Shown: positions 1-11,639 of the stretch, piece by piece | Numbering within the stretch: position 1 is the stretch's first letter | How the letters are laid out: each line of letters starts with the position of its first letter | NCBI RefSeq assembly: GCF_030704535.1 | Contig: NC_081817.1 | Span: 4,225,501 to 4,289,500, forward strand | Direction of reading: 5' to 3' | Length of the DNA: 64,000 bases | DNA from: Vitis vinifera | Taxonomy: Eukaryota > Streptophyta > Magnoliopsida > Vitales > Vitaceae | Notes under the pieces: generated by a model | The model's database searches: none | What the model was told of the DNA's origin: nothing | What the model saw: only the letters and a program-made list of their open reading frames with translations | Position numbers and translations under genes: made by a program

Positions 1-165
1 GGGAAGAGAGCAGCTCGGATGTTTGGGAAAGTAAAAGATAAAAAGAATAAAAAAATTATTTTGTATGTTTGGGAAAGTAAAAAATAAAAAGAGAACAGGG
101 GAAGAGAGCAGCTCGGATGTTTGGGAAAGTAAAAGATAAAAAGAATAAAAAATTATTTTGTATGT
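1..165. repeat. 97-bp direct tandem duplication
   Basis: The stretch beginning GGGAAGAGAGCAGCTCGG at base 1 starts again at base 98, with one A fewer in its A-rich part. The two copies are otherwise identical, including TTGTATGTT. The repeat runs to the window edge, so more copies may lie to the left. No gene seen. Confidence 0.85.
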
Positions 166-1266
166 TGACGTGGGCTGAAAAGGGCTATTTTGAACATTTG
201 TTTGAAAAGCAGGCCATTCTGAGCATTTTGTTTGAACGGAAGGCTATTTTGACCCATAAGTCGAGTAAAAGCTTTCTATGAATTATGATAGGTCACTCCT
301 ATCTTCTCCCAAACCCTTCTTATTAGGTATAGACATTTATACTTCTCCCAAACCTTTCTCATTAGGTATAGACGGTCGTCGAAAAAATGGGTCCCCATGC
401 CATGTCCCTATACTTCAAATTTTTAAAAAATGCAAGTTGATTGAAGTAGTTGCACATTGGTTCAAGAACATTGACAAAACTTCTAAGTTGACTTGAATGA
501 AAATGAAAACAGGCTAATTCAGTGCCCGATTTAGATGCAGCAATGAAACGACTACATGTTCTTTTTAATGAAAAATGACATTTCAGAATTACGTGATATA
601 TATTTTTCATGTTGGGTCTCCATTTAAGTAAAAGGAGTATAGGGGAAAATAAATATTTGGGTAATTATTTTTTAAAATAATTCTCAAAAATTATTCAAGT
701 TTTATAATTTTATATAATTAAAACACCCTATCTGAAAGTATTATTTTTTATTCTTAAAAAATAAAAAATAAGTCATACGAAAAAGCGGATCGTTAAGAGT
801 TATTTTTGTGGATAGTTACGTTATAAAAAAAGAAAAAGAAAAATAAAATTCATTGTATAATGTTATAAAACAAAAGTATTCAACGAGGAAGCACACCAAA
901 AGAAAGGGAAAAAGTCCATTTAAATAATTTTTTTTTTTCGTTTTTTATAAAAGTGTGTGCTTGTTTAATACATTATTGGAAGGGGGTGGTGTAGTGGAGT
1001 TATTATTTATATCAAGGAAAATTTGGGCGTCACAGGTATGTGAGGTGTTTTGTCGTCACCGATGCCTTCATCCGCTGCACATTTTCGCCACAATGAAACA
1101 GTTCTGCCTCAAGGCTGTGACTCTAGAACCACCTTTTGAGTGAATAGCTGTGAAGGTGATGGGAACGAGCATTGACTTTGCTCCTCCCTCTTTTTGTGTG
1201 TATGTAAGAATGCATTTATGCGAGCACTCAATGCACCAAACAGACCCTTCTTCAACCTCTCGTCCT
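166..1266. other. Gene-less AT-rich region with short degenerate repeats
   Basis: No supported gene. Bases 184-254 hold about 2.5 degenerate copies of a unit like GGCTATTTTGAACATTTG. Bases 303-373 hold two copies of a roughly 32-bp unit (CTTCTCCCAAACC...TAGGTATAGAC) spaced 39 bp. The open frames here are short and look non-coding. Confidence 0.6.
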
Positions 1267-1526
1267 GTCTCTCTCTCTCTCTCTGTTTTCAATCTCCAGG
1301 TTCTTTCTTTTCTCTGCTCCATTTTATCTCCTTTTCAAGTTTTCTCAATTCTGATGAAGGTGCTTTTCATTTGAGTGTAACCACTTCTTTTATATAAGCT
1401 GGCTCGTTTCAGTTCCCTTCTTCCTTAGCAACACATTCATAAAATCCTTCACACACAGCATGTAACTTTCTCCCAAGTTTTCTTCCCAGAAATCAAAATT
1501 TGAAAAAAAAAAAAAAAAAAAAAAAA
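1267..1526 (+). promoter_or_regulatory. Promoter/leader-like stretch ending in an A run
   Basis: A (CT)n tract (about 1268-1284) is followed by a TATA-like TATATAAG (about 1391-1398), a CT-rich leader-like sequence, and a run of about 26 A (about 1501-1526). This order resembles a plant core promoter and 5' leader, but no coding frame follows. The A run could equally be the tail of a retroposed sequence. Inference only. Confidence 0.25.
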
Positions 1527-2093
1527 GGTAGCTTTATCTACCCATATGTTTTTCTGAGGGTTTCTTATCTGGGTTAGTGTCACTCACTCTGGCCAAGATT
1601 AGGACGATTGTGTAGCGACACCTTTATAAAGACCGTCAAATCATGTAACATCCCTTCAAATCTTGACAAGAGAGTGTGCAAGTTGTTGAATGCATGGTCA
1701 ATTATCGAGTAAAAACTCACTCTCATGATGATCCATATGCATTTTCTAGGAGCTATCTGCTGTGACCTAAAAATAGAAGAAAAGTAATGAAATTTCTTAG
1801 CAGTGTAAAAGATGGAGAAGTAAAAATGAGAAAATCCCATACATATATTACATTGTCTAATGTGTTATACATTGGCTTTGGTCTGCGCAGAAATTAAGCT
1901 GCTATCACCTAATTCCCTGGAGATAATTTTGAGTCACGTATTGAACTACACTCTTAATACAAGGACTTTTCTCAATAGTACGATAATTTAAAAAAGTTAT
2001 GCTTATATTATTATAGTAGAAGAAGTTATTACAAATATATGATAGTTTTTGCCACATAGGAGAGAGGGTGAACGGAAATTTTTTTTTTAAAAG

Positions 2094-2287
2094 GGAACTC
2101 GTCTCTTCAAGAGACGAGTTCCATAAAAAAAAAATTCTCACTTACTCAAGGGAACTCGTCTCTTCAAGAGACAAGTTACATGAAAAAAAATATATATATA
2201 TTTTTAAAAAAATTCCCAAATTAAAAAAAAAAAAAAATTCCTCAATTCCTCAAGGAAACTCGTCTCTTTAAGAGACGAGTTCCCATT

Positions 2288-2342
<55 letters not shown>

Positions 2343-2771
2343 AATTCACAAATTAAAAAAAAAAAAAAAAAACAATTTAGAACTAAAGGGAACTCGTCTC
2401 TTGAAGAGACGAGTTCCCATAGAAAAAAATATATATTTTTTTTAAAATATATATTTTTATTTAAAAAAAAAATTCCCAATTTAAAAAAAAAATAAAAAAC
2501 AATTCCTCAAGGTAACTCGTCTCTTCAAGAGACGAGTTCCCATGAAAAAAAATTATATATTTTAAAAAAATTCCCAAACCCTCAAGGGAACTCGTTTCTT
2601 GAAGAGACGAGTTCCCATGGAATTTTTTTTTTTAAATATATATATATTTTTTTAAAAATTCCCAAATTTAAAAAAAAAAAAAAAAGAATTTCCTCAAGGA
2701 ACTCGTCTCTTCAAGAGACGAGTTCACATGGGAAAAAAAATACCCATGGAAAAAAATATATATATATTTTT

Positions 2772-2805
<34 letters not shown>

Positions 2806-3540
2806 AAAAAATTCCCAAATTATAAAAAAAAAAAAAAAATTCCTCAAGGAACTTGTCTCTTCAAGAGACGAGTTCCCATGAAAAAAAAAAAATTTTAAAA
2901 ATATATATATATAAAATTCCCAAATTAAAAAAAAGAAAAGTAGGAATTTCCTCAAGTGAACTCGTGTCTTGAAGAAACGAGTTCCCTTGAGGAATTTTTT
3001 TTTTTTTTTGGGAATTTAATATATATATATTTCATGGAAATTCCTAGGAAATTTTTTTTTAAATTTGGGAATTTTTTTTCCATGGCGAATTGTTTTTTTT
3101 TTTTTTTTTCATTTGGGAATTTTAAAAAAATATATATATTTTTTCATGGAACTCGTCTCTTGAAGAGACGAGTTCCCTTGTGGAATTTTTTTTTTTTTTA
3201 AATTTGTGATTTTTTTTAAATATATTCTTTTTTTTTCAATTTGGGAATTTTTTTTAAGAAAATATTTTTTTTCCATGGGAACTCATCTCTGAGTTCCCTT
3301 GAGGAAATTCCTTTATTTTTATTTTATTTGGAATTTTTTTTTCCATGGGAACTCGTCTCTTGAAGAGACGAGTTCCCTTGAGGAATTTTTTGTTTTTTTA
3401 ATTTGGGAATTTTTAAAAATATATATATATAAAAAAAATATTTTTTTTCTATGGGAACTCGTCTCTTCAAGAGACGAGTTCTCTTGAGTAAATGGAGAAT
3501 TTTTTTTCATGAAACTCGTCTTTTGAAAAGACTAGTTCCC
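2094..3540. repeat. Array of ~14 short palindromes inside the MULE
   Basis: Each unit has the arm GGAACTCGTCTCTT, one central base (C or G), then the reverse complement, about 29 bp. Units start near 2094, 2151, 2254, 2388, 2511, 2586, 2698, 2848, 2957, 3147, 3277 (partial), 3347, 3454 and 3511. They are separated by AT-rich spacers containing AATTCCCAAATT or its complement. The unit near 2957 has CCTCAAG on both sides and is the symmetry centre. Changes in one arm are not always matched in the other. Confidence 0.9.
2291..2336. repeat. (TA)n microsatellite in a hairpin spacer
   Basis: An uninterrupted TA run of roughly 20 or more units lies between two hairpins of the MULE. Shorter TA runs occur in several other spacers of the same element. 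Confidence 0.85.
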
Positions 3541-4053
3541 TTTTTTAAAAAAATTTATCCGTTCACCCTCTCTCATCTCTCCTATCTCCTCTTTCCTCTC
3601 TCTTATGTGGCAAAAATTAGCATATATTTGTAATAACTTCTTCTACTATAATAATTTAAGCATAACTTTTTTAAATTATCGTACTATTGAGAAAAACCCC
3701 TTAATACAATGGGTCTCTTGCTTTTTGCTCATGGCATCGCCACTCCTTTGGCAGCATCCACTAAGAACTTAGTTTGGGTCAAAGCTCAAGAATTGTTCCT
3801 GTAAGAACGAGTCCATGTGTTGTTGTTTTGTGGATGTTATTAAGCTTGGATCTAATTGAATTCGGACAAAAGAAACGAGAAATAGAGAAAAGCTAAAGGC
3901 ATCCACTTTTTGGTCCTTGGAAATTTATCTACTCTTCCTCGCGTCGCCAGTCCACCCCAAGATGATTCCTTTCTCCCTTCGCCCAATCATTTGCCGAATG
4001 CTTCCAATTAAATTATTTTGCCTTCGCTTTCCATGTAAAACCCAAATATACTT

Positions 4054-5601
4054 TCAACTCAGCCTGCCCATCAATCTTATCTCCTCGATCAAGCTGCTCA
4101 AGTTACAGTAAGAGGACCCACCTTCACTAACACATTTTCTAGCCCTTGTAGCCATCATGTCAGCCGTTTTCAAAAGCTCATCCCGCCTCTCTTCCATCAG
4201 ATCTCTCACCATTTTCTCAACAATAAGTCTATCGCAAGTATCTTTCATGTCCGAACCAAGTTTCCAAACATGGCTTACGAACCTACTGTTGATCTGTTGG
4301 TCTGCAAAGTATGGCCAGCAAATCATTGGCACGCCGGCGCATATACTCTCAAGAGTCGAGTTCCACCCACTGTGGGTGAGGAACCCACCTACTGCCGGGT
4401 GCGCTAGAACCTCTTCTTGTGGAGCCCACTCCACGATGTAACTCCTCTCCTTTGCCCCTTCCAAGAGCTCCGCCGGAGTCTGACGCTCTCCATCTTCTTC
4501 GGCAAGAGAGTCCGTCCGTATGACCCACAAGAAGCGGCTACCGCTGTTTACCAAACCGTAACAGAACTCTATGAGCTGCTTCCTTGTGATGACTGTCACG
4601 CTTCCGAAACTTACGTAGATAACAGACTTTGAAGGCTGACGGTTAAGCCACGCTATGCAGCTTCTGTCTTCTTGCCGTAAACTGTTTGAAGACTGTGACG
4701 TCGTCGATTCAGAAGCAAGCCTGGTTTCCAGGTGCGCGTGGAGAGGTCCAATGGTGTAGGTTTTTGGACAGTGATTGCGTATTTGACCGAGAATAGGTCC
4801 TTCTAAGTCTTCAAACGTATTAAGTATGAGCGCGTAGGCTCGAGGAGTTTGTTGCGTCTCCTTCGTTACAAGTAGGAGACGCTCGTCATCTAGGTTGCTG
4901 ACTCGGATAAGACTCGGGAGATCTCGTTTTCGGAGAAACCCCTCCATGCCGGGAATACTGGTTACTAGCTGATCCATATCGTTACCTGTAGTTTATTCAT
5001 GATCTAACTATATTGTAAAAGAAGAAAACAAAAATATAAACGAATTATAATGAACAGATGATTTCGTGGAATTCAATCTAGAAAGCATACCTTTGAGGGG
5101 AAGTTCGCCAGATTCAATGAGTTTGAGCGCAGAAAAATATGCCCAGAAGGAACAAGCACTAATGGTGCGGAAAGAAATGATGGGAATTCCAACTTCATTA
5201 GCAATATCAATGGTAAAACTCATAATCCCATCTGCTATGATGCAGTTGACCGGCGGGAGGGTATCAGAACCCTGGCCCCTTGAAATCACTAGCTCCCTAA
5301 AAATTGGTTTTGCTGTGGCTTTCAATCCCTCAAACAGATCCATCACCCGCTCACCGGTACGTGGATGGTCCGTGGTAAGCCCATCAGATATTGTTTGGAA
5401 ACGGAAGCCAGGATAGCGGCTGAACCTGGTCTGAATATCGGCGTGAAGGAGGAGGCGGTGTTGGTTATATTCGGAGTTGAGGAAGGTGACGTGGAGGCCG
5501 GCGACGGAGAGAAGTTCGGCGAGTTTGAGCATGGAGTTGACGTGGCCTTGAGCCGGGAAGGGGAAGATGAGGACATGAGGAGACACTGGCCCTTGATCCA
5601 T
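4054..5601 (-). CDS. UDP-glucosyltransferase, UGT709-like (copy 1)
   Basis: GT1-fold glucosyltransferase expected to move glucose from UDP-glucose to a small terpenoid or phenolic acceptor in the cytosol; the acceptor cannot be read from sequence. Exon 1 is 5601-5091, the intron 5090-4986 (GT..AG), exon 2 4985-4054, giving 480 residues, normal for the family. Exon 1 holds the catalytic base His20 in QGHVN and its Asp partner at about residue 124 (IIADG). Exon 2 holds the 44-residue PSPG donor box at about 357-400, from WAPQEEV to a final Gln that favours UDP-glucose. The start is the only ATG in front of the conserved PHVLIFPFP strand. No stop or frameshift is seen. It is nearly identical to the gene at 17399-18941. 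The UGT709 / 7-deoxyloganetic-acid-type label rests on remembered family resemblance of the N-terminal half. Confidence 0.9.
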
Positions 5602-6387
5602 CTGACTATTGGTGGACTATTGTTACAGGATAGAACATGAATTTATGCAGTATTTGTAAGGAAATAATCGGTATATCCCAAAAAGCGCTAGTGGCTTTCT
5701 TGTCTTCATCAATGTATATTACAGCTAGGTGGACGGCAATTCTTTGACGCCGTTTCCTGTGAAATTATTTTAATTAATGGCCGGGAAAGAACTGAGGGTA
5801 AAAACAGTCTAATGTTTTTGAGAAGAAAAAATTAACGGAAAACATTTCTTTATCAATAGGGTTTCAAGATTGACGTCTGTCAACTGTTTGTCGGAGGATG
5901 TTTTCCACGACACATAAATACATTTTTGTTATACGTTTTAATACCAAATACTAGCCATGCAAAATTCTAATGCATGGCAGAAGGATCTTTAGCTGTCTAT
6001 AAATATGTTACCATTATGCACCCTATCTTATTTTTTTTCTCTCTTAAAATAGAAAATAAAAGGAATTTACTAACCCTTATGTTATGTTTGATTACCACAA
6101 AGTTAAAAGGAAATGCAAGGCAAAAAAAAGCAGAGAGAAAAAGTAGAAAATAAAATATAAATAAATAAAAAATAAATTAAAAGTTAATAAATTATTTTAA
6201 TACATTACATTAAATTTTTTTTTCACTTATTTAGCTATTCTATAAAAATATTAGATAATTTTAAGTGTATATATTTTTTAATAATTTTAATTATATTTTA
6301 TTTTTTTTAGCATTTTTTATAATAAAACCAAATATGAATTTTTTTTTTTTTGCATTTTTTTCTCTAGTACTATCGAGGAACCAAACA
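5602..6387. other. UGT promoter and AT-rich spacer
   Basis: The first ~190 bases upstream of the UGT start match the same position upstream of the 17399-18941 gene and should hold its promoter. TATA-like candidates are weak. The rest is AT-rich with poly-T runs and no gene. Confidence 0.5.
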
Positions 6388-6697
6388 TGGCTCTAAACAG
6401 TGGTTTGGTCGTGGCTTTCATTCCATCAAACATATCCTTCAATTGGACACCGGTTCGCGGATGATCCAACGGCAGCCCATCGGATATCGTTTGGAAACGA
6501 AAGCCAGCATAGCGCGTGAATCTGTCCAGAATGTTGGTGTAACGGAGGAGGCGGCTGTGGGTGTAGTAGGAGTTGAGGAAGGTGATGCGGAGGCCGGCGA
6601 GGGAAAGAAGTTCGGCGAGTTTGAGCATGGAATTGACATGGCCTTGAATGGGAAAAGGGAAGACAAGGACATGGGGAGAGACAGACCGATGTTCCAT
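6388..6697 (-). pseudogene. UGT 5' fragment
   Basis: The frame starting MEHRSVSPHVLVFPFP at 6697 matches the first ~103 codons of UGT exon 1, including QGHVN with its His, YAGFRFQTISDGLP and DHPRTG. Homology stops near TKPLFRAMF; beyond that the frame runs into T-rich DNA coding for Lys/Asn. No second exon follows within 2 kb. It is a truncated copy and cannot make an enzyme. It lies head-away from the sHSP gene at 7731. Confidence 0.85.
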
Positions 6698-7533
6698 GTC
6701 GAATTTTGGTAAGGTAGCACCTTAATTTCCTAACATTAACATTCATGGCCCATGACTCCATGTGGGATTTATAACGAAATAAACTCTCTTCATTGCTCCT
6801 AGTGCCCACTGCTCAGCTTCGGCCTTGTGGGCGTACACGCGTATTAATTAGGTAACCATGGTAGGTTTGAGATTCGCTCCAGTACTTCTGATTCCATGTT
6901 TTTGTATTTTATAAAGTTTTAGAAAATAGCAAATAACATGTTTTTTTTAGAAAGTAAATATATATTCAAATGCCAGCTCAGCAAGTAGTATTTTACTCTT
7001 GAAATAAAAATATATTTAAGGATGATGACGTATTTTATAACATAGTTTAACATATCTATATTTTAACTATGAGAGATTTATTTCGTCGTATCATAAAATG
7101 TGTATTATAACTACATATGTCTACACAACTTTTTAATCATGTGAAAACCGTGGTAGAAGTATTTTAGGGCTTTAGCTAGCTCCGGGATTAACAATTGACT
7201 GATTAGCATCGTGGAATTATTGACTAGAGGGATTTATAACAGAAGAAAAAACTTAAATTAAAAGTAAATGTATCTTTCACATACCATCAAAGCAATCAAG
7301 AGTGAGAATAGAAAATAGAATTATATAATTACAAAATCTTCCCAAAAGATTCTATCAATTTCCGAATTCTGCACCCAGTATTATATATTAACCGTGCTGG
7401 CCCATTGATGTCCATGGGCCATAAACTTCCTTCCCAAGTCTAACTCTTGTAAGCCCATTAGGACTGATTAAATTGAAGAAACCTAGAACTGTGGATTAAG
7501 GCCCATCACCTAGAATTTGACGATGGAAAGTGG
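6698..7533. other. Spacer between UGT fragment and sHSP
   Basis: AT-rich, no gene seen. The last ~150 bases contain GCCCATTA-type motifs (for example near 7394 and 7453) and lead into the sHSP promoter. Confidence 0.5.
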
Positions 7534-7627
7534 TGGAAGGTTGGAGAGACGTCTCGTTCCTATCCAAACTGGAAGTGTCCAGAAGGGTCAGGAAACCACC
7601 ACAATCCTCTTTCACCTCCTATATAGA
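7534..7627 (+). promoter_or_regulatory. Heat-shock promoter of sHSP 7731-8213
   Basis: Degenerate alternating heat-shock pentamers start at about 7535 (GGAAG-GTTGG-AGAGA), and a second site is GGAAGTGTCCAGAAG at 7571-7585. The TATA box TATATAGA lies at 7620-7627, about 104 bases before the ATG. The same block sits in front of the sHSP copies at 13418 and 23020. Heat-shock factor control is inferred from the motifs. Confidence 0.6.
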
Positions 7628-7730
7628 GAGCTCATCTCTATCCCTTTCATCATCAAGAAATCGTTCGAAGCCTGCGTACGAGATATTTCGCCTTTCAGCA
7701 AATCAATTCAATTTGATCGATCGACCAAAA

Positions 7731-8213
7731 ATGGCACTCATTTCAAGTGTTCTTGGTGGTGGCCGACGGAGCAACATCTTTGATCCCATCTCTCTAGATA
7801 TCTGGGATCCCTTCGAAGGCTTTCCTTTTAGCACCACTCTTGCCAACGTTCCTAACAGCGCTCGCGAAACCTCTGCCTTCGTCAACACCCGTATTGATTG
7901 GAAAGAGACTCCCGAAGCTCATGTTTTCAAGGCGGATCTTCCAGGGTTGAAGAAGGAGGAAGTGAAGGTTGAGGTTGAAGAGGGCAGAGTACTTAAAATT
8001 AGTGGAGAGAGGAGTAAGGAGCAGGAGGAGAAAAATGATAAATGGCATCGGGTGGAGAGGAGCAGCGGCAAGTTCCTTCGCCGGTTCAGGTTGCCGGAGA
8101 ATGCTAAGATGGATCAAGTCAAGGCTACTATGGAGAACGGTGTGCTAACTGTGAGGGTTCCAAAAGAAGAGGTGAAGAAGCCGGAGGTCAAGGCGATCGA
8201 GATATCTGGTTAA
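7731..8213 (+). CDS. Class I cytosolic small heat-shock protein (intact copy 1)
   Basis: ATP-independent holdase chaperone of about 18 kDa that forms oligomers in the cytosol and keeps heat-unfolded proteins soluble. The gene is a single exon of 160 residues, usual for plant class I. The N-terminal arm has the [15 protein letters not shown] signature (residues 17-31). The alpha-crystallin domain spans about 54-146, with [12 protein letters not shown] (61-72) and [11 protein letters not shown] (137-147). The tail carries the I-x-I motif IEI at 156-158 that docks on neighbouring subunits. An upstream in-frame extension exists, but the ATG at 7731 follows a TATA box and leader and starts at the family position. 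A poly(A)-type AATAAA lies near 8336. This is one of only two intact sHSP copies in the window. Confidence 0.93.
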   Translation: MALISSVLGGGRRSNIFDPISLDIWDPFEGFPFSTTLANVPNSARETSAFVNTRIDWKETPEAHVFKADLPGLKKEEVKVEVEEGRVLKISGERSKEQEEKNDKWHRVERSSGKFLRRFRLPENAKMDQVKATMENGVLTVRVPKEEVKKPEVKAIEISG

Positions 8214-9480
8214 GTCATTAGAAGGTTGACGGCCATCAAGAGACATGATGTTTTCAAATTTAGCTACTGGGCATGTGTATGCAAGGCAGTTTTGTTATCC
8301 CTTTTTGGTTGTGTTTTTCCTTTTTATGTGGGTTTAAATAAATGTGTATCATCATAAGGTGTGTTTTAAAGTATATAAATGAATAATTTTCTTTAATTAG
8401 AAATGATTAAGATGTTTTGTTATTTGATGATTTTTTACTATTGGGTGACGTCAATATTCACCTTTGAAATGCTTCAATTAATTCTAAAATTTTGATGTTG
8501 GTGAACCCCTAGCTCCACATGAAGCCTAAAAAAACAAGGGGCTTTTATCAGGTATCGGTGAGATATCTCACCAGTGAGACTTATCATGGTTGAAATATGC
8601 GGCATTTTTGTGAAAAAATTTCCGATTTTTCGGTGAGTGGTCACCGCGGGGTCCAGCTGAAGCCATTCTGGTCAACGCTTACATTTACACTTTTTGTTTT
8701 TCCATTGCAGCCGGAGTGCTCACCGTGGGTCAGCTGAAGCCATTCCAGTCAACGCTTGCATTTACATTTTTTGTTTGTTGTGCAGCGCCTTTATAAACAT
8801 GGTCCTCTTCATGCTAATATAAGTATAAGTTTTTATTTATTTATTAACTTATATAAAAGATCCTTTAACTAATGCATTTCAATATTGTGTCTTAATCTTT
8901 TGAATATTATAATTGGTAATACCTTTGTGAATATATCAATTAAATTATCACTACTTCTCTAGAGATCATGCATATAAATGAACTTTAGTGAAATATGTTT
9001 GTTGTTGTCTTTTTTTTCTAATATAACCTCATTTAATTATGTATGCAACATTATCTTTATAAATTATTCCTAATTTCTTTTAGATCGAGGATAGTATACA
9101 TGATTTCTGAATATGTTGGATTGTAGATATTGGTCATATACACATATGTATTAACCTTAAAAGTTTTAATTTAAAATTTCAATTGTTTATATGTAATTTT
9201 AAATTCTTTATTTTTAAATTTCAAATTATTTGTTTGCATATTCTATTTGTTAAATCAAAGTACTAATAACTTTAATAAAATATGCAAAAATTCTAACAAA
9301 CTTATATTGAAAAACTACTATTTCAAACTTTAAAATTTGAAGTGATTTTTGAAGATATAAAATAAATTTATATTTTTAAATAAAATATTAAGGTTATTTT
9401 TTGTTCTTAGAAAATTTGAGAAAAAATATAAAGAAAAGAAAATATAAAGAAAAATAGAAGGAAAGAAAAAATGAAGGAAA
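8214..9480. other. sHSP 3' flank and spacer with a short tandem duplication
   Basis: No gene. Bases about 8545-8820 look like a dispersed repeat (GGTGAGATATCTCACC hairpin near 8559). Within it a segment around CAGCTGAAGCCATTC occurs at about 8654 and again at about 8731, a 79-bp tandem duplication that includes GTCAACGCTT. The remainder is AT-rich. Confidence 0.5.
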
Positions 9481-10263
9481 AAAAAAAGATTTAAAATTGA
9501 TAAATTATTTTTATATATTTCTTAAAACTCATTTAACCTATTTCTCTCCATTATATAAATTTTTGGGGAATTTTAATTATATTTGGTTTTTTTTTTTTTT
9601 TGTGATGAAATTGAATATGCAAAAACAATTTTTCCTTATAATTTTTTTTAGTACTTTTTAAAAATCAAACACAACCTAAAAGTTTCTTTTCTTAAAAAAA
9701 AAAAAAAAAAACAAAATAGGTAGAAAACAACCAACCACTAAATTTTTTATTTTGAAATCTAAAGTTTTAAATTTTTAAATAATTTTAATTACAATATAAA
9801 TAAATAGGAATGTGACAAGTATTTAATCCACCTAATGAACAGACGCATGCAAAAACGACCGGCACGGACCAAAGGTTTAAAAATTGGATTCAACCATGAA
9901 TCGCGTTATCAATTCAATCAAGAGATTAGATTTTCTACCCTTCACATCCTGTGAACTATTGGTCCAACATTTGTTTTTATAAGAACCATTTTCTTGATTA
10001 CTGGAGTTTTATTTTTTTATTTTTTGCCATTTTTATGGTGATGCCTTTTTTTTATTGTGTCCCCGCACCACTTCAATCATTTGTTACCCTTTTCTTTATT
10101 GCTGGCACTCTGTTTGTTTTTTTTTTTTTTTGGTCATTTCTTATCCCTTTCTCTATCATTGGCGCATTTTTTTCTTTCTTTCTTTTTAAAAATATTAATT
10201 TGGGAATTTTCAAATTTAAATTCTGATTTTTTTTTTTCAAATATTTATACCAACACACTTTTT
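9481..10263. repeat. Duplicated spacer, partner of 21,390-22,345
   Basis: This stretch, including TAGGAATGTGACAAGTATTTAATCC and the T-rich run around 10010-10240, recurs at about 21,390-22,345 upstream of another sHSP copy. It is the left part of an sHSP-containing segmental duplication. No gene. Confidence 0.75.
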
Positions 10264-11363
10264 CAAAAACTGGACTGGACTAGGCCATCCGACCACTGGC
10301 CTGTCACGGTTCCGATCCGGTCATTTAGCATGAAAAATGTTCGGACCGGAATTAGGTCGGTTAAACTGGTGGTTCGATCGGAGAACCCAATAAACCGGAC
10401 GGTTCTCTTCGAACCGTCCGATTCAATTTTATTTATTTTTTCCATTGTCGTCATCCCCCGCCGGTAGGACCCACCTCGCGTTGGAAAAGCCCGTTCTCGT
10501 CGTCCCTCGCTGCTGGAAAAGCACTCTACAGTCTACGCTGCAAAGCCACCCCCGCGACCCCGCTGAAACCCCCCCATCCAGCGCTGGAAAAGCCCCTCCT
10601 CTTGTCGTCCCCCACCGGCAGAACCCCCCACTCCCTGTGACCTTACTGGAAAAGCCCCCCTCGTCTTTTCTCGCCGGCAGGACCCACCCTTCTTGTAAAG
10701 CCACCCCTTACAAAGCCACCCACCCATCCCCTGCGTTTCCTCGCCCCCCTGGGAGAGAGAATTCTTAGAAAGAGAAAGAGTTTATAGAGAGAGGAGATGA
10801 GAAGGGAGGGGAAGAGAGAGAGAGGAGGGGCGTGCATGTAACCAGGGACAACACGTAGATAACGCACACAGATATCATCACACACAAATATCCTATCAGA
10901 TGGCGTAGATATGAGAGAGGTGGACCCACTTTTCAGTAATTAAATTTAATTTTCTCATTCTTGCCTCCAATTTACATGTTATTATATTTTATATCCTAAT
11001 TTTACAAAACTTTATTTAGTTATAGAAAGAGAAAAAAGCTTTATTATATTTTTGGCCTTGTAGGTGTTTGGCCTCCATCCTTTTCATCCCGACCTTTCAA
11101 CTTCATCCACAAATTAATTTGCTTTAGACGTGGATGTTTTTAACTCATATCAAATTATGAGCCTCCTCATCATGTGATTTGAAAACACTATTTTGTTTTT
11201 TAAAATCAAAATTTAAAATAAATTTTTATTTTTATTTTTATAATTATTTTAAATTTTAATGATTTATAAATTATATATTTATGACTTCGACCGTCAATCC
11301 GACCATTGAACTGTGAACCAATAACTTTTTCGGTATAATAATCGATCTGGTTCTAAAAACATT
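10264..11363. mobile_element. Unclassified ~1.1-kb insertion with GC-rich core
   Basis: The paralogous spacer reads CACACTTTTTCCACAAGC without interruption near 22,335-22,352. Here CACACTTTTT is followed by about 1.1 kb before CCACAAGC resumes. The right end read inward (AATGTTTTTAGAACC...) matches the left end of the insertion at 56493 (AATGTTTTCAGAATC...), so the two belong to one repeat family marked by CGGTTC-rich ends. T-rich junctions hide any target duplication. Bases about 10440-10760 are GC-rich with repeated GCTGGAAAAGCCC and CCGCCGG-type motifs. No transposase is seen, so the superfamily is open. Confidence 0.6.
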
Positions 11364-11639
11364 GTTTTTTTCCACAAGCATAAGCCAACCACTAGGTTAG
11401 ATGTAGCTTCAAATATTTTAACGATATAGTATTATTTTCCATCTATTTCCCATGCTATGATTTATAACAATTAAATATTTTTTAAATCTTTAAATTAAAT
11501 AATTTAAATGCGGGGATGATTATAAGAAAAAATATAAATAAAAAAATACATTTTAAAAATAATTAAACAATGAAATATATTTGCTATTTTAACGTCAAAT
11601 ATGTTTTTTTTTTTTTTGGTAAAAGCCAAACAATTTCGA

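Larger units (their letters stand above)
1963..3700. mobile_element. Non-autonomous Mutator-like (MULE) element with mirrored hairpin array
   Basis: The element is flanked by a 9-bp direct repeat TTAATACAA (1954-1962 and 3701-3709) that is single in the empty site at 15850-15858. The ends are long inverted repeats, about 1963-2077 and 3558-3700; the right copy has about 26 extra bases. They begin GGACTTTTCTC and GGGGTTTTTCTC when read inward. Nine-bp target duplication with TIRs above 100 bp is the Mutator-superfamily signature. There is no transposase frame. The interior is AT-rich with about 14 near-perfect hairpins. Units left of about 2972 carry CCTCAAGG before and CATG after the hairpin, and units to the right carry the reverse, so the whole element is one large foldback. 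Confidence 0.9.
1656..5795. repeat. Segmental duplication, UGT block copy 1
   Basis: Apart from the inserted element at 1963-3700, this block aligns with 15561-19134: the same left flank (CAAGTTGTTGAATGCATGG), the same UGT gene and the same promoter. The partner lacks the 1963 element and carries its own insertion at 16306-17384. The pair therefore gives an empty site for each insertion. Confidence 0.85.

Noticed and set aside
2094-3540. Regularly spaced palindromic repeats resembling a CRISPR array
   Set aside because: Spacers are AT-rich and related to each other, units switch orientation at the centre, the array lies between MULE inverted repeats, and the DNA is a plant genome.
2094-3540. 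Hairpin arms as heat-shock elements (TTCAAGAG close to TTCnnGAA)
   Set aside because: One consensus base is wrong in every unit and only one pentamer pair is formed; better explained by the palindrome itself.
4157-5640. Plus-strand open frames across the UGT genes (also at 17,496-18,911, 33,709-35,023, 39,774-41,153, 53,714-55,092)
   Set aside because: They are mirror frames of strongly biased UGT coding DNA; they recur at the same offset in each paralog and match no family.
7794-8117. Antisense frames over the sHSP genes (also at 13,480, 36,193, 45,711, 51,754 and 58,377)
   Set aside because: They are the complement of the alpha-crystallin region, leucine/serine-rich by composition, and present even over pseudogenes.
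10057-10768. Proline-rich open frames in the GC-rich core of the 10264 insertion
   Set aside because: Repetitive CCGCCGG/GCTGGAAAAG motifs open in several frames and both strands; no start context, promoter or known domain.
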